DNA of 64,000 nt from the NCBI RefSeq assembly GCF_003067705.1, contig NZ_QANL01000001.1:682001-746000 (forward strand). The letters are read 5' to 3'. The position numbers were made by a program, and so were the translations under genes. The stretch is from Planctomonas deserti (lineage in GTDB: Bacteria; Actinomycetota; Actinomycetes; Actinomycetales; Microbacteriaceae). Under the pieces are notes generated by a model that saw only the letters and a list, made by a program, of their open reading frames with translations, did no database searches and was not told the origin of the DNA. Below are positions 51,011 through 58,065 of the stretch, piece after piece (the first letter of the stretch is position 1; the number at the start of each line of letters is the position of its first letter).

Positions 51011-51040
51011 GCGAGCAGGAACAGTGCACACGGCGCGCAG

Positions 51041-51052
51041 TAGAGTGCACTC
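51041..51052 (+). promoter_or_regulatory. -10 box and palindromic operator of the XRE-cupin gene
   Basis: TAGAGT (51041-51046) ends 6 nt before the ATG, fitting leaderless transcription. Overlapping it, GAGTGCACTC (51043-51052) is a perfect 10-bp palindrome that abuts the start codon; another GTGCAC occurs 20 bp upstream. An autoregulatory operator for the encoded HTH protein is likely. Confidence 0.6.
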
Positions 51053-51640
51053 ATGACGAACGACACGGCCGCCCTCGCGTCGGCGATCGGCGCGCGGGTT
51101 CGCACCGAGCGGCAGGCGCGGCGCTGGACGCTCGATCAACTCGCGGAGGCCGCGGGCGTGAGCCGCCGCCTCGTCGTGAACGTCGAGCAGGGTGCGACGA
51201 ACCCGAGCGTCGGCACGCTCCTGCGCATCGCCGAGGCGCTCGGGGTCGGGCTGCCCGACCTGGTCCAGTCCCCCGATCCCAAGCCGGTGAAGGTGACCCG
51301 CGACGGGGAGGGCGCCGTGCTGTGGACCGGCGAGAACGGCGGCCGCGCGGTACTCGTGGCCGGGACGACGCGGCCCGAGGTGTTCGAGCTGTGGGACTGG
51401 ACCCTCGGCGCCGGCGACCGGCACCCGAGCGAGACGCACTCCCCCGGCACGAGGGAGCTCCTGCACGTGCGGGAGGGCTCCATCACGGTCGAGGTGGCGG
51501 AGCGTGCGGTCGAACTCGAGGCCGGCGACGCCCTCGAGTTCCCCGGTGACGTCGCCCACGTCTACGCCAATGCCGGCGCCGGGCCCGCGCGGTTCTCGCT
51601 GGCCGTCTTCGAGCCGGGCGTCGGCCCGGGAACCCGATAG
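51053..51640 (+). CDS. XRE-family regulator with C-terminal cupin domain
   Basis: The 195-residue protein has an XRE HTH (residues 12-70: LDQLAEAAGVSRRLVVNVEQ followed by NPSVGTLLRIAEALG) and a cupin domain (residues 105-185) with ELLHVREGSITVEV and LEFPGDVAHVYANAG. Such regulators sense small molecules through the cupin. It lies 8 bp upstream of the B3/4-domain gene, a pairing often seen in actinobacteria. Confidence 0.93.
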   Translation: MTNDTAALASAIGARVRTERQARRWTLDQLAEAAGVSRRLVVNVEQGATNPSVGTLLRIAEALGVGLPDLVQSPDPKPVKVTRDGEGAVLWTGENGGRAVLVAGTTRPEVFELWDWTLGAGDRHPSETHSPGTRELLHVREGSITVEVAERAVELEAGDALEFPGDVAHVYANAGAGPARFSLAVFEPGVGPGTR

Positions 51641-51648
51641 GAGCGGAT

Positions 51649-52380
51649 ATGACCGACACTGGAGCCGCGCACGACTTTGTCGAGGCCGGACGCGTCGACG
51701 CCGCCGTCTTCGCCCTGCGTCCCGACTACCGGGCCGTGCTGCTCGCCGTCGAGGGCCTCGTGCCCGGCGGCAGCGACGAGGCGAGCGACGCGCTGCTGCG
51801 GCAAGCCGAGGATGCGGCGCGAGCGGCGCTCGAGGACCGGAAGGTGGAGGACATCCCGCACGTGGCGGCGTGGCGGGACGCCTACCGGGCGTTCGGCGCG
51901 AAGCCGCAGCGCACCCGGAACAGCCTCGAGGCGCTCCTGCGCCGCGCCGCCGCGGGTCTGCCCCGGGTGAACCGGCTCACCGACATCTACAACGCGGTCT
52001 CGGTGCTGCACCAGGTGCCCCTGGGCGGCGAGGATCTCGCGCACTACGCCGGGGCGCCGCGCCTGGTCCTCGCGACCGGCTCAGAGCCCTTCGACACCGT
52101 GGCGGACGGCGCCCCGGCCGTCGAGAGCCCCGAAGCCGGGGAGGTCGTGTGGTGCGACGACGCGGGTGTCACCTGCCGGCGCTGGAACTGGCGACAGGGG
52201 CGTCGCACCCCGCTCCGCGACGACACGACGTCGGCGCTGTTCATCCTCGACGCCCTCGAGCCGATGACGGATCAGGCGCTGCTCGCCGCCGCGGACGACC
52301 TCGCCGCCCACCTGACCCGGCTCGGACCCGACGTGAGGGTGGCTCGCCGGGTGCTCGCCGCGGAGTCCGCCCCCGCCTGA
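51649..52380 (+). CDS. B3/4-domain protein (tRNA-editing-domain-like)
   Basis: The 243-residue protein matches free-standing B3/B4 domains related to the beta subunit of phenylalanyl-tRNA synthetase: WRDAYRAFGAKPQRTRNSLE, LPRVNRLTDIYNAVSVLHQVPLG in two adjacent parts and EVVWCDDAGVTCRRWNWRQG. Their function is unclear; trans-editing or amino-acid binding has been suggested. It is in an operon with the XRE-cupin regulator. Confidence 0.88.
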   Translation: MTDTGAAHDFVEAGRVDAAVFALRPDYRAVLLAVEGLVPGGSDEASDALLRQAEDAARAALEDRKVEDIPHVAAWRDAYRAFGAKPQRTRNSLEALLRRAAAGLPRVNRLTDIYNAVSVLHQVPLGGEDLAHYAGAPRLVLATGSEPFDTVADGAPAVESPEAGEVVWCDDAGVTCRRWNWRQGRRTPLRDDTTSALFILDALEPMTDQALLAAADDLAAHLTRLGPDVRVARRVLAAESAPA

Positions 52381-52607
52381 GGCCGCTTCGGCCGACTCGG
52401 CGTGCGCTCCGCGGACCCCCAGCACCCCCGCTTTGCGTGCACCGGGCTGGACCCGCGTTCCACCGGGGTGCTACACCGGAAGTAGGCTCGAAACTGCGCC
52501 GCTTCACCACGGTGCTCGGGCGCCGCCGGCGATGACAGAACGGCCCATCGGACACCGGCCCCGGAAGCGGGGCGGGGAACGGGCCCACCCGGGGGAAGGA
52601 CATCGTC

Positions 52608-53249
52608 ATGGCGGCTGCAGAGACCATCCGTGCGGAGGATGCGCCGAGGGCGCCGCGGGGCGATGCCGGAGGCCTGCCGGCCCGGCTCCGCCACGAGACC
52701 GCGTCCCTGCATGCGCAGGTCGAGGCCTCGACGGGGCTCCCTGGCTCCGTCCGGAGCCGCGCGGAGTACGTGACGCTCCTGCAGCGGCTGCACGGGTTCC
52801 ACTCCGCGGTCGAGGCCCGGCTGGCGCACCCCGACTGGGCCGAGGGCTGGGCGCGACTGGGCATCGACCTCGTCGGTCACGGGCGCTCCACCCTCCTCGC
52901 CCAGGACCTCGGGCAGCTCGGGTCGGCCGTTCCGGCACGACCGGCCGTCCTGGGAGACATCGACAGCTTCCCGGGCGCCCTCGGGTGCCTCTACGTGACG
53001 GAGGGGTCCTCCCTCGGCGGGCGGATCATCGGTCCGGCCATCCGGGCGACCATCGGCGAGGTTCCGACCGGGTTCTTCGAGAGCGCCGGCCGGCAGCACC
53101 CCTCCCCGTGGCGAGCTCTCACCCAGGCTCTGCGCCGGTTCGGCGACGAGGGAGGGGATGCCGACGCCGTGATCGGCGGCGCCCGATCCACCTTCCTGGC
53201 CTTCGAGGCCCAGGTCGCGTCGACGCAGGCTCCGGCGGTGGCGCGATGA
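52608..53249 (+). CDS. bphO: Heme oxygenase (biliverdin-forming, BphO type)
   Basis: The 213-residue protein has the heme-ligand region LRHETASLHAQVEA (the proximal His) and a distal-helix motif GALGCLYVTEGSSLGGRII. This is the bacterial BphO family that opens heme to biliverdin. Its stop overlaps the bacteriophytochrome ATG as ATGA, so enzyme and photoreceptor are made together. The ATG at 52608 is preceded by GGGGGAAGGA. Confidence 0.92.
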   Translation: MAAAETIRAEDAPRAPRGDAGGLPARLRHETASLHAQVEASTGLPGSVRSRAEYVTLLQRLHGFHSAVEARLAHPDWAEGWARLGIDLVGHGRSTLLAQDLGQLGSAVPARPAVLGDIDSFPGALGCLYVTEGSSLGGRIIGPAIRATIGEVPTGFFESAGRQHPSPWRALTQALRRFGDEGGDADAVIGGARSTFLAFEAQVASTQAPAVAR

Positions 53250-55243
53250 CGACCCCCGCCGTCGCCATCACCGCCGCCGAGCGGATCCGCCTCGAGAGCT
53301 GCTCTCGTGAGAGCATCCGCAGGCCCGGACTCGTTCAACCGCACGGCGTGCTGCTCACCGTGGATCTCCACACCTGGGCCATCGCCCAGACGAGCGCGAG
53401 CTGCGCAGCCGTGCTCGGCCTGCAGCCGGAGAACCTGCTCGGCCTCCCCCTCTCGGACCTCCTGGGCGACGAAACGATCGACGCGCTGTCGGCGGCGCTG
53501 ACCGGCAGGAACGGAGCGGCCAATCCGGTACCGGTCGAGGTAGGCGGACGCCGGTTCGACGGCATCGTTCATTTCGCGGACGGGGTCGTCGTGCTCGAGC
53601 TCGAGCCGGAGCTCGCCGCGGAGGGGTTCGCGACGCCGTCCATGGTCTACGCCGCGGTGAATCGGCTGGCCACTCTGCGGAGCCGGGAGGAGCTGTGGGC
53701 GGACGCGGCCGAGGAGCTCGCCGTGCTCACCGGCTTCGACCGTGTGATGATCTACCACTTCCACCCCGACGGGCACGGCCAGGTCGTCGCGGAGGTGCGC
53801 GCGGACGACTCGATGGAGCCGTACCTCGGGCTGCACTACCCGGCCTCGGACATCCCCGCCCAGGCCCGCGAGCTGTACCTGGCCAAGCTGTCCCGGACGA
53901 TCTTCTCGACCTCGGACGCCCCGCAGCCGCTCGTCCCCGAGCAGAGCCCCGTCACCGGTGAGCCTCTCGACCTGAGCTCCGCCGAGCTGCGCAGCGTCTC
54001 GCCGCATCACCTCCAGTTCATGCGCAACATGGGCCAGGCCTCCACCCTGTCCTTCTCGCTCATCTTCAACGGTGAGCTGATCGGCATGATCACCTGCGCG
54101 CACCGCACGCCGCGACGGCTGCCGTTGACGCTTCGCCGCGGTCTCGAGGTGTTCAGCAACCAGGTGGCCCTGCAGCTGAGCGCGATGTCGGAGATCGCCC
54201 GGCTCACCCGCGACACGGAGCTGCGCGCGCTGCGCACCCGCCTCGTCGGCCAGTTCACGTCACACGACGACACCGTGCAGTCGCTCCTTCACGGAGAGGT
54301 GACGCTGCTCGACCTCGTTCCGGCGGCCGGCGCCGCGCTCTCGCACAACGGGATCCTCTCCACGGTGGGCAGCGTCCCCGACCTGCCCCGGATCGACCTG
54401 CTGCTCGAGCGGCTACGTTCCAGCGACCGGTTGCCCTTCGCCAGCGAGTCGCTCGCGCTCGAGCACCCGGACCTCGTGTCCGTCGTTCCCTCGGTCGCCG
54501 GCGCGGTGGTCGTGCCGTTCGGCGGACAGGGCGACTACCTCGCCTGGTTCCGCCCGGAGATCACCGAGACGACGAGGTGGCTGGGCGACCAGTCGGAGTC
54601 GAACCGCGACTCCATTCTCTCGCCCCGCAACTCCTTCTCCTCCTGGAGCGCGAGCGTGTCAGGGCGGGCCGAACCGTGGCGCGGCCTCGAGGTCGCGGCG
54701 ATCGAGCTGGGCCGGGACCTGGACAGCGCGCTGATGCGCCAGGCCGAGTCCGCGCTGGCCCACCTCGGTCTGCACGACGCACTGACGGGGCTGCCCAACC
54801 GACGCCTGTTCACCGAGCGCCTCCAGCGCGCCCTCGCGGGCGATCCCCGCGGCGGCACCGTCGCCGTGATCTTCATCGACATCGACTCGTTCAAGGCGAT
54901 CAACGACTCCCAGGGGCACGGCGGAGGCGACACGGTGCTGCAGCAGATCGCCGAGCGCATCTCCTCGGCGACGCGCGCCTCGGACACGCTCGCCCGCTTC
55001 GGCGGTGACGAGTTCGTGGTCCTCTGCGAGAACACGGGCCAGGACGGCGCGAGGAAGACGGCCGAGCGCGTGCTCGGGGCGCTCCTCGACCCCCTCGACA
55101 TCGCCGGCCGGCCGCTCAGGGTGACGGCCTCGGTCGGGGTGGCGACGGCGACGCACGTCGACACCCCCGACAGTCTGCTGGGCCGCGCGGACTCCGCGAT
55201 GTACCGGGCGAAGCGCTCCGGCAAGGACCGGGTGTCCGACTAG
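53246..55243 (+). CDS. bphP: Bacteriophytochrome-diguanylate cyclase (PAS-GAF-PHY-GGDEF)
   Basis: The 665-residue protein has a biliverdin-attaching cysteine C19 (LESCSRES), PASDIP (199-204) in the GAF domain, SPHHLQFMRNM (252-262) and a PHY tongue with WFRPE (434-438) and PRNSF (460-464). A short helix joins it to a GGDEF domain (about 505-665) with an intact FGGDEF (585-590). An inhibitory I-site RASD (577-580) lies five residues before GGDEF. There is no EAL domain. It should make c-di-GMP in a red/far-red-dependent manner. It is translationally coupled to bphO. Confidence 0.95.
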   Translation: MTTPAVAITAAERIRLESCSRESIRRPGLVQPHGVLLTVDLHTWAIAQTSASCAAVLGLQPENLLGLPLSDLLGDETIDALSAALTGRNGAANPVPVEVGGRRFDGIVHFADGVVVLELEPELAAEGFATPSMVYAAVNRLATLRSREELWADAAEELAVLTGFDRVMIYHFHPDGHGQVVAEVRADDSMEPYLGLHYPASDIPAQARELYLAKLSRTIFSTSDAPQPLVPEQSPVTGEPLDLSSAELRSVSPHHLQFMRNMGQASTLSFSLIFNGELIGMITCAHRTPRRLPLTLRRGLEVFSNQVALQLSAMSEIARLTRDTELRALRTRLVGQFTSHDDTVQSLLHGEVTLLDLVPAAGAALSHNGILSTVGSVPDLPRIDLLLERLRSSDRLPFASESLALEHPDLVSVVPSVAGAVVVPFGGQGDYLAWFRPEITETTRWLGDQSESNRDSILSPRNSFSSWSASVSGRAEPWRGLEVAAIELGRDLDSALMRQAESALAHLGLHDALTGLPNRRLFTERLQRALAGDPRGGTVAVIFIDIDSFKAINDSQGHGGGDTVLQQIAERISSATRASDTLARFGGDEFVVLCENTGQDGARKTAERVLGALLDPLDIAGRPLRVTASVGVATATHVDTPDSLLGRADSAMYRAKRSGKDRVSD

Positions 55244-55429
55244 CGCGAACCGACCCCGCCATGGGGTGTGCGGCGCGTGCGGCGGAGCGTCTCCTCGCGT
55301 CCGGGCGCGTGATACCGCCTGAGGGCGCCGGTGGCTAGCCCTGCGGGCGAATCGCCGGATGCACGGAGCAGAGGATAGAACTGGTGACGTCCCCCGTTCG
55401 GGGGGTTCGCAAGTACAGGGAGTACCAGC

Positions 55430-55711
55430 ATGTCCAACACCACCGATACCCACGCATCCAGGACGCTCGGGGTCGCCACGGAGACCAAAGCCTCCCTGAA
55501 GACCACCGAACTCTACGTGTTCATCGTCGTAGCGCTCGGCGTGCTCATCGCCTCCGCGGTCGTGGACGAGAACGAGGACGGGTCCGGCTTCGATGCCAAC
55601 CACGCCTGGCTTTACGTCAGCATCCTCGCCGTCGGCTACATGATCAGCCGCGGTCTGGCCAAGTCCGGCAGCTACGACAGGGCCCGACTGAACGCCGACC
55701 ACCGCAGCTGA
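55430..55711 (+). CDS. Small membrane protein of unknown function
   Basis: The 93-residue protein has a polar N-terminus, a helix at about 27-45, an acidic linker (DENEDGSGFDAN) and a second helix at about 60-75. I do not recognise the family. A strong terminator follows. It starts 187 bp after the phytochrome gene; a CCCCC/GGGGG hairpin lies in that gap, so it probably has its own promoter. Confidence 0.75.
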   Translation: MSNTTDTHASRTLGVATETKASLKTTELYVFIVVALGVLIASAVVDENEDGSGFDANHAWLYVSILAVGYMISRGLAKSGSYDRARLNADHRS

Positions 55712-55731
55712 CGCACCACGTTCACGCGTAA

Positions 55732-55764
55732 CCGCCCCGCTCACGCAGTGAGCGGGGCGGTTTT
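55732..55764 (+). terminator. Rho-independent terminator
   Basis: CCGCCCCGCTCA and its complement TGAGCGGGGCGG form a 12-bp stem around CGCAG, followed by TTTT. It ends the small membrane protein gene and faces the convergent DUF7882 gene. Confidence 0.9.
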
Positions 55765-55789
55765 CCGTTGGTCTCGACGGCGGAGCGCG

Positions 55790-56137
55790 CTAGTTGAGCT
55801 TGGCGGGACCGGAGTCGGTATCGGCCTCTGTCGCATGCAGGTCGCCCTCGGGCGTCACGTAGAGGCCGGTCGCGGTGTTTGCGAGGACCGCGAGTCGCTC
55901 GAGCCACTCGCGGTTCACGGAGGGACGGCCGTTGCCGGCGAACTGGAAGTGCAGGTCCGTCGTGGGGTGGATCCAGATCATCGACCGGCCGCTGCCGCGA
56001 TCCGACGAGGTCGCCCAGGACAGCAGGAACGCCTCCGATCGACGGAGCTTCCCGGTCATCACCAGCTGCAGGTGAGCGAGCACTCGGTCATCGAACTCGA
56101 CCTCGAAACGTGCCGCTCCGTAATACAGCTTCCCCAT
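55790..56137 (-). CDS. DUF7882 family small protein
   Basis: The 115-residue protein starts MGKLYYGAARFEVEFDDRVL and contains SMIWIHPTTDLHFQFAGNGR and WLERLAVLANTATGLYV. These are features of a short protein common in Microbacteriaceae and often misnamed ATP-dependent DNA ligase. No ligase motif is present. The ATG at 56137 is preceded by GGAGGGCGG; an earlier in-frame ATG is rejected for lacking one. Confidence 0.82.
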   Translation of the reverse strand: MGKLYYGAARFEVEFDDRVLAHLQLVMTGKLRRSEAFLLSWATSSDRGSGRSMIWIHPTTDLHFQFAGNGRPSVNREWLERLAVLANTATGLYVTPEGDLHATEADTDSGPAKLN

Positions 56138-56225
56138 CCGCCGCCCTCCTGGTGTTCTGCCTGCCGTGCGGCGATTCGCCACCCGGACTATTCTCCAGGA
56201 TTCCAGCCGAGGTTCCCCTGGTGCT

Positions 56226-57095
56226 TCACTCGGCGGTTCGCACCTCGATAAGGTTCGCCCACGGGTCGTCGAACCGCACCGCGCGCCCGTCGTCGCGGGT
56301 CTCGACGCCGTAGTGTCGCATCCGCTCGGTGAGCGCGCCGAGGTCGTCGCCGGTCGGCACCTCGATGCGCACGAGACCGAGCCCGAGCGCCGGAGCCCGT
56401 CGTCCGGCGCCGCGGGAGTTCCAGACGTTCATCGCCATGTGGTGGTGGTAGCCGCCCGCGCTGACGAACAGCGCTTGGCCTCCCATGGCCGCGGTCGTCG
56501 AGAAGCCCAGCCGATCGACGTAGAACGCCCGGGCGCTCTCCACGTCGCCGACCGACAGGTGCACGTGCCCCACCCTGCCCGGCCGCGCGAGCGCGGCGTC
56601 GACGGCGGCCTCCGTGACGTTCTCCCGCAGGAAGCCGTTCGGATCGACGTACAGGCTGTCCATCTCGATGCGCCCGTGCGTCCACGACCACTCGGTCCGG
56701 TCGCGGTCCCAGTACAGCTCGACCCCGTTCCCCTCCGGGTCGGTCAGGTAGAACGCGATGCTCACCAGATGGTCAGCGCTGCCCGTGAAGGTGTTCGGGT
56801 ACCGGGTGGCCACCGAGTACAGCGAGGCGGCGAGGTCGGCCTTGGTGTCGAAGAGGATCGCGGTGTGGAATAGCCCCGCCGAGCCGGGCGTGGCGTGCTT
56901 CAGCTCCGGAGCGTGCTCGAGGAGGACGATCGGCGTGCTGCCGCGACCGAGCACGGCGCGGCCGTTCTCCTGCGCGAGCAGCTCGAGCCGGATCCCGTCG
57001 CGATAGTAGGCGATCATCCGGTCGAGATCACCGACGCGCAGCGTGACGGCGCCCATGCCGGTGCTCGGCGCAAGGAGGTCGGTGGTGTCGGTCAT
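56226..57095 (-). CDS. VOC-family protein with two domains (extradiol-dioxygenase-like, CatE type)
   Basis: The 289-residue protein has two tandem glyoxalase/VOC modules, the first with FHTAILFD and GNGVELYWD, the second with GHVHLSVGD, YHHHMAMNVW and an E near the end (WANLIEV). The conserved 2-His-1-Glu metal set is visible in the second module. It resembles CatE-like catechol 2,3-dioxygenases, but the ring substrate is unknown. It lies 64 bp downstream of ribA on the same strand. Confidence 0.85.
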   Translation of the reverse strand: MTDTTDLLAPSTGMGAVTLRVGDLDRMIAYYRDGIRLELLAQENGRAVLGRGSTPIVLLEHAPELKHATPGSAGLFHTAILFDTKADLAASLYSVATRYPNTFTGSADHLVSIAFYLTDPEGNGVELYWDRDRTEWSWTHGRIEMDSLYVDPNGFLRENVTEAAVDAALARPGRVGHVHLSVGDVESARAFYVDRLGFSTTAAMGGQALFVSAGGYHHHMAMNVWNSRGAGRRAPALGLGLVRIEVPTGDDLGALTERMRHYGVETRDDGRAVRFDDPWANLIEVRTAE

Positions 57096-57159
57096 GGTGT
57101 GTTCCCTGCTCGAGTGGATGGAATGCCGGTTAATGGCCGGTGGCGGCGTGGCCGGTGGA

Positions 57160-57921
57160 TCAGCCGAGGATGAGGGTGTGGCCGGTGTGGTCGCGCTTGG
57201 CCTCGAGGTAGCGGGAGTTGGCCTCGGAGAGGTGCACGCCCGTGGGGACGCGCTCGGTGACGGTGACGCCGAACGCGTCGAGCTGGGCGGCCTTGTCCGG
57301 GTTGTTACTCAGCAGCCGGATGCTGTCCACGCCCACGGCCCGGAGCATCTGGGCCGCCGCGCGGTAGTCCCGCTCGTCCTCGCCGCGGCCGAGGGCGCGG
57401 TTCGCCTCGTACGTGTCGAGGCCGGCGTCCTGCAGGGCATACGCGTCGAGCTTGGCGTACAGGCCGATGCCGCGACCCTCCTGGCGGAGGTACAGCAGGA
57501 ATCCGCCCGCCTCCGTGATGCGCTCGACCGCCTCACGCAACTGAGGGCCGCAGTCGCAGCGCTCGGAACCGAACACGTCGCCGGTCAGGCACTCGCTGTG
57601 CGGGCGGACGAGGGGCGCCTGACCGCCGATCGCGGCCCGGGCGACCGCCCCTTCCCAGTCGCCGAGGCCGAGCATGAGGTGCTCCTGGCCGTCCACGAGG
57701 TCGCGGAAGGTGAATACCTCGGCCGTCGCGGCATACCCGTCGGGGAACCGCAGGGGCACCGTCACGCGGGTGCGCACGACGGCGATCGGAGCGACGGCCG
57801 CCTGCCCGGGCTCGATCGCCGCATCGATCACCGCAGCGGCGGGAGCCACGACGCCGGGGGTCGCCGGAGCGGGTCGGGTGCGGCCGAGGAAGCGGCGCGG
57901 AGCCAGGCAGTCGATCGTCAT
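57160..57921 (-). CDS. ribA: GTP cyclohydrolase II
   Basis: The 253-residue protein has zinc cysteines in HSECLTGDVFGSERCDCG and the substrate motif YLRQEGRGIGLYAKL, followed by LLSNNPDKAAQL. GCH II converts GTP to the pyrimidine precursor of riboflavin. There is no RibB domain; the first 60 or so residues are an Ala/Pro-rich extension. The ATG at 57921 follows AAAGGACG. Its promoter carries a palindromic operator overlapping -35. Confidence 0.93.
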   Translation of the reverse strand: MTIDCLAPRRFLGRTRPAPATPGVVAPAAAVIDAAIEPGQAAVAPIAVVRTRVTVPLRFPDGYAATAEVFTFRDLVDGQEHLMLGLGDWEGAVARAAIGGQAPLVRPHSECLTGDVFGSERCDCGPQLREAVERITEAGGFLLYLRQEGRGIGLYAKLDAYALQDAGLDTYEANRALGRGEDERDYRAAAQMLRAVGVDSIRLLSNNPDKAAQLDAFGVTVTERVPTGVHLSEANSRYLEAKRDHTGHTLILG

Positions 57922-57952
57922 CGTGTCGTCCTTTTTGTTGAAGCGTAAAGCG

Positions 57953-57982
57953 ATCGTACGTCTAGACGCTTGAAGCGTCAAG
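57953..57982 (-). promoter_or_regulatory. ribA promoter with overlapping palindromic operator
   Basis: On the minus strand TTGACG (57976-57981) and TACGAT (57953-57958) form a -35/-10 pair separated by exactly 17 bp. CTTGA-AGCG-TCAAG (57969-57982) is a perfect palindrome over the -35. GACGCTT-G-AAGCGTC (57965-57979) is another nested one. A related TTACGCTTCAA lies downstream near 57945. Confidence 0.7.
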
Positions 57983-58030
57983 TAAAGTCTGACGCCCGCG
58001 CCTCCCCGCATCCGCCCCTCCGGTCGCCCA

Positions 58031-58059
58031 TTGACCGGTACCCCTAGGGGGTATATATT
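58031..58059 (+). promoter_or_regulatory. copB promoter with CsoR-like operator in the spacer
   Basis: TTGACC (58031-58036) and TATATT (58054-58059) are 17 bp apart. The spacer holds TACCCC-TAG-GGGGTA (58039-58053), the type of palindrome bound by the copper repressor CsoR. The ATG lies 6 nt after the -10, so the transcript is probably leaderless. Copper release of CsoR would open the promoter. Confidence 0.78.
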
Positions 58060-58065
58060 ACCGGC

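Noticed and set aside
55244-55429. c-di-GMP riboswitch between the phytochrome gene and the small membrane protein
   Set aside because: A GC hairpin is present but the conserved aptamer core and tandem stems are not recognisable.
57922-57990. FMN riboswitch upstream of ribA
   Set aside because: The promoter lies about 30-60 bp from the start codon, leaving too short a leader, and no FMN aptamer pattern is seen.
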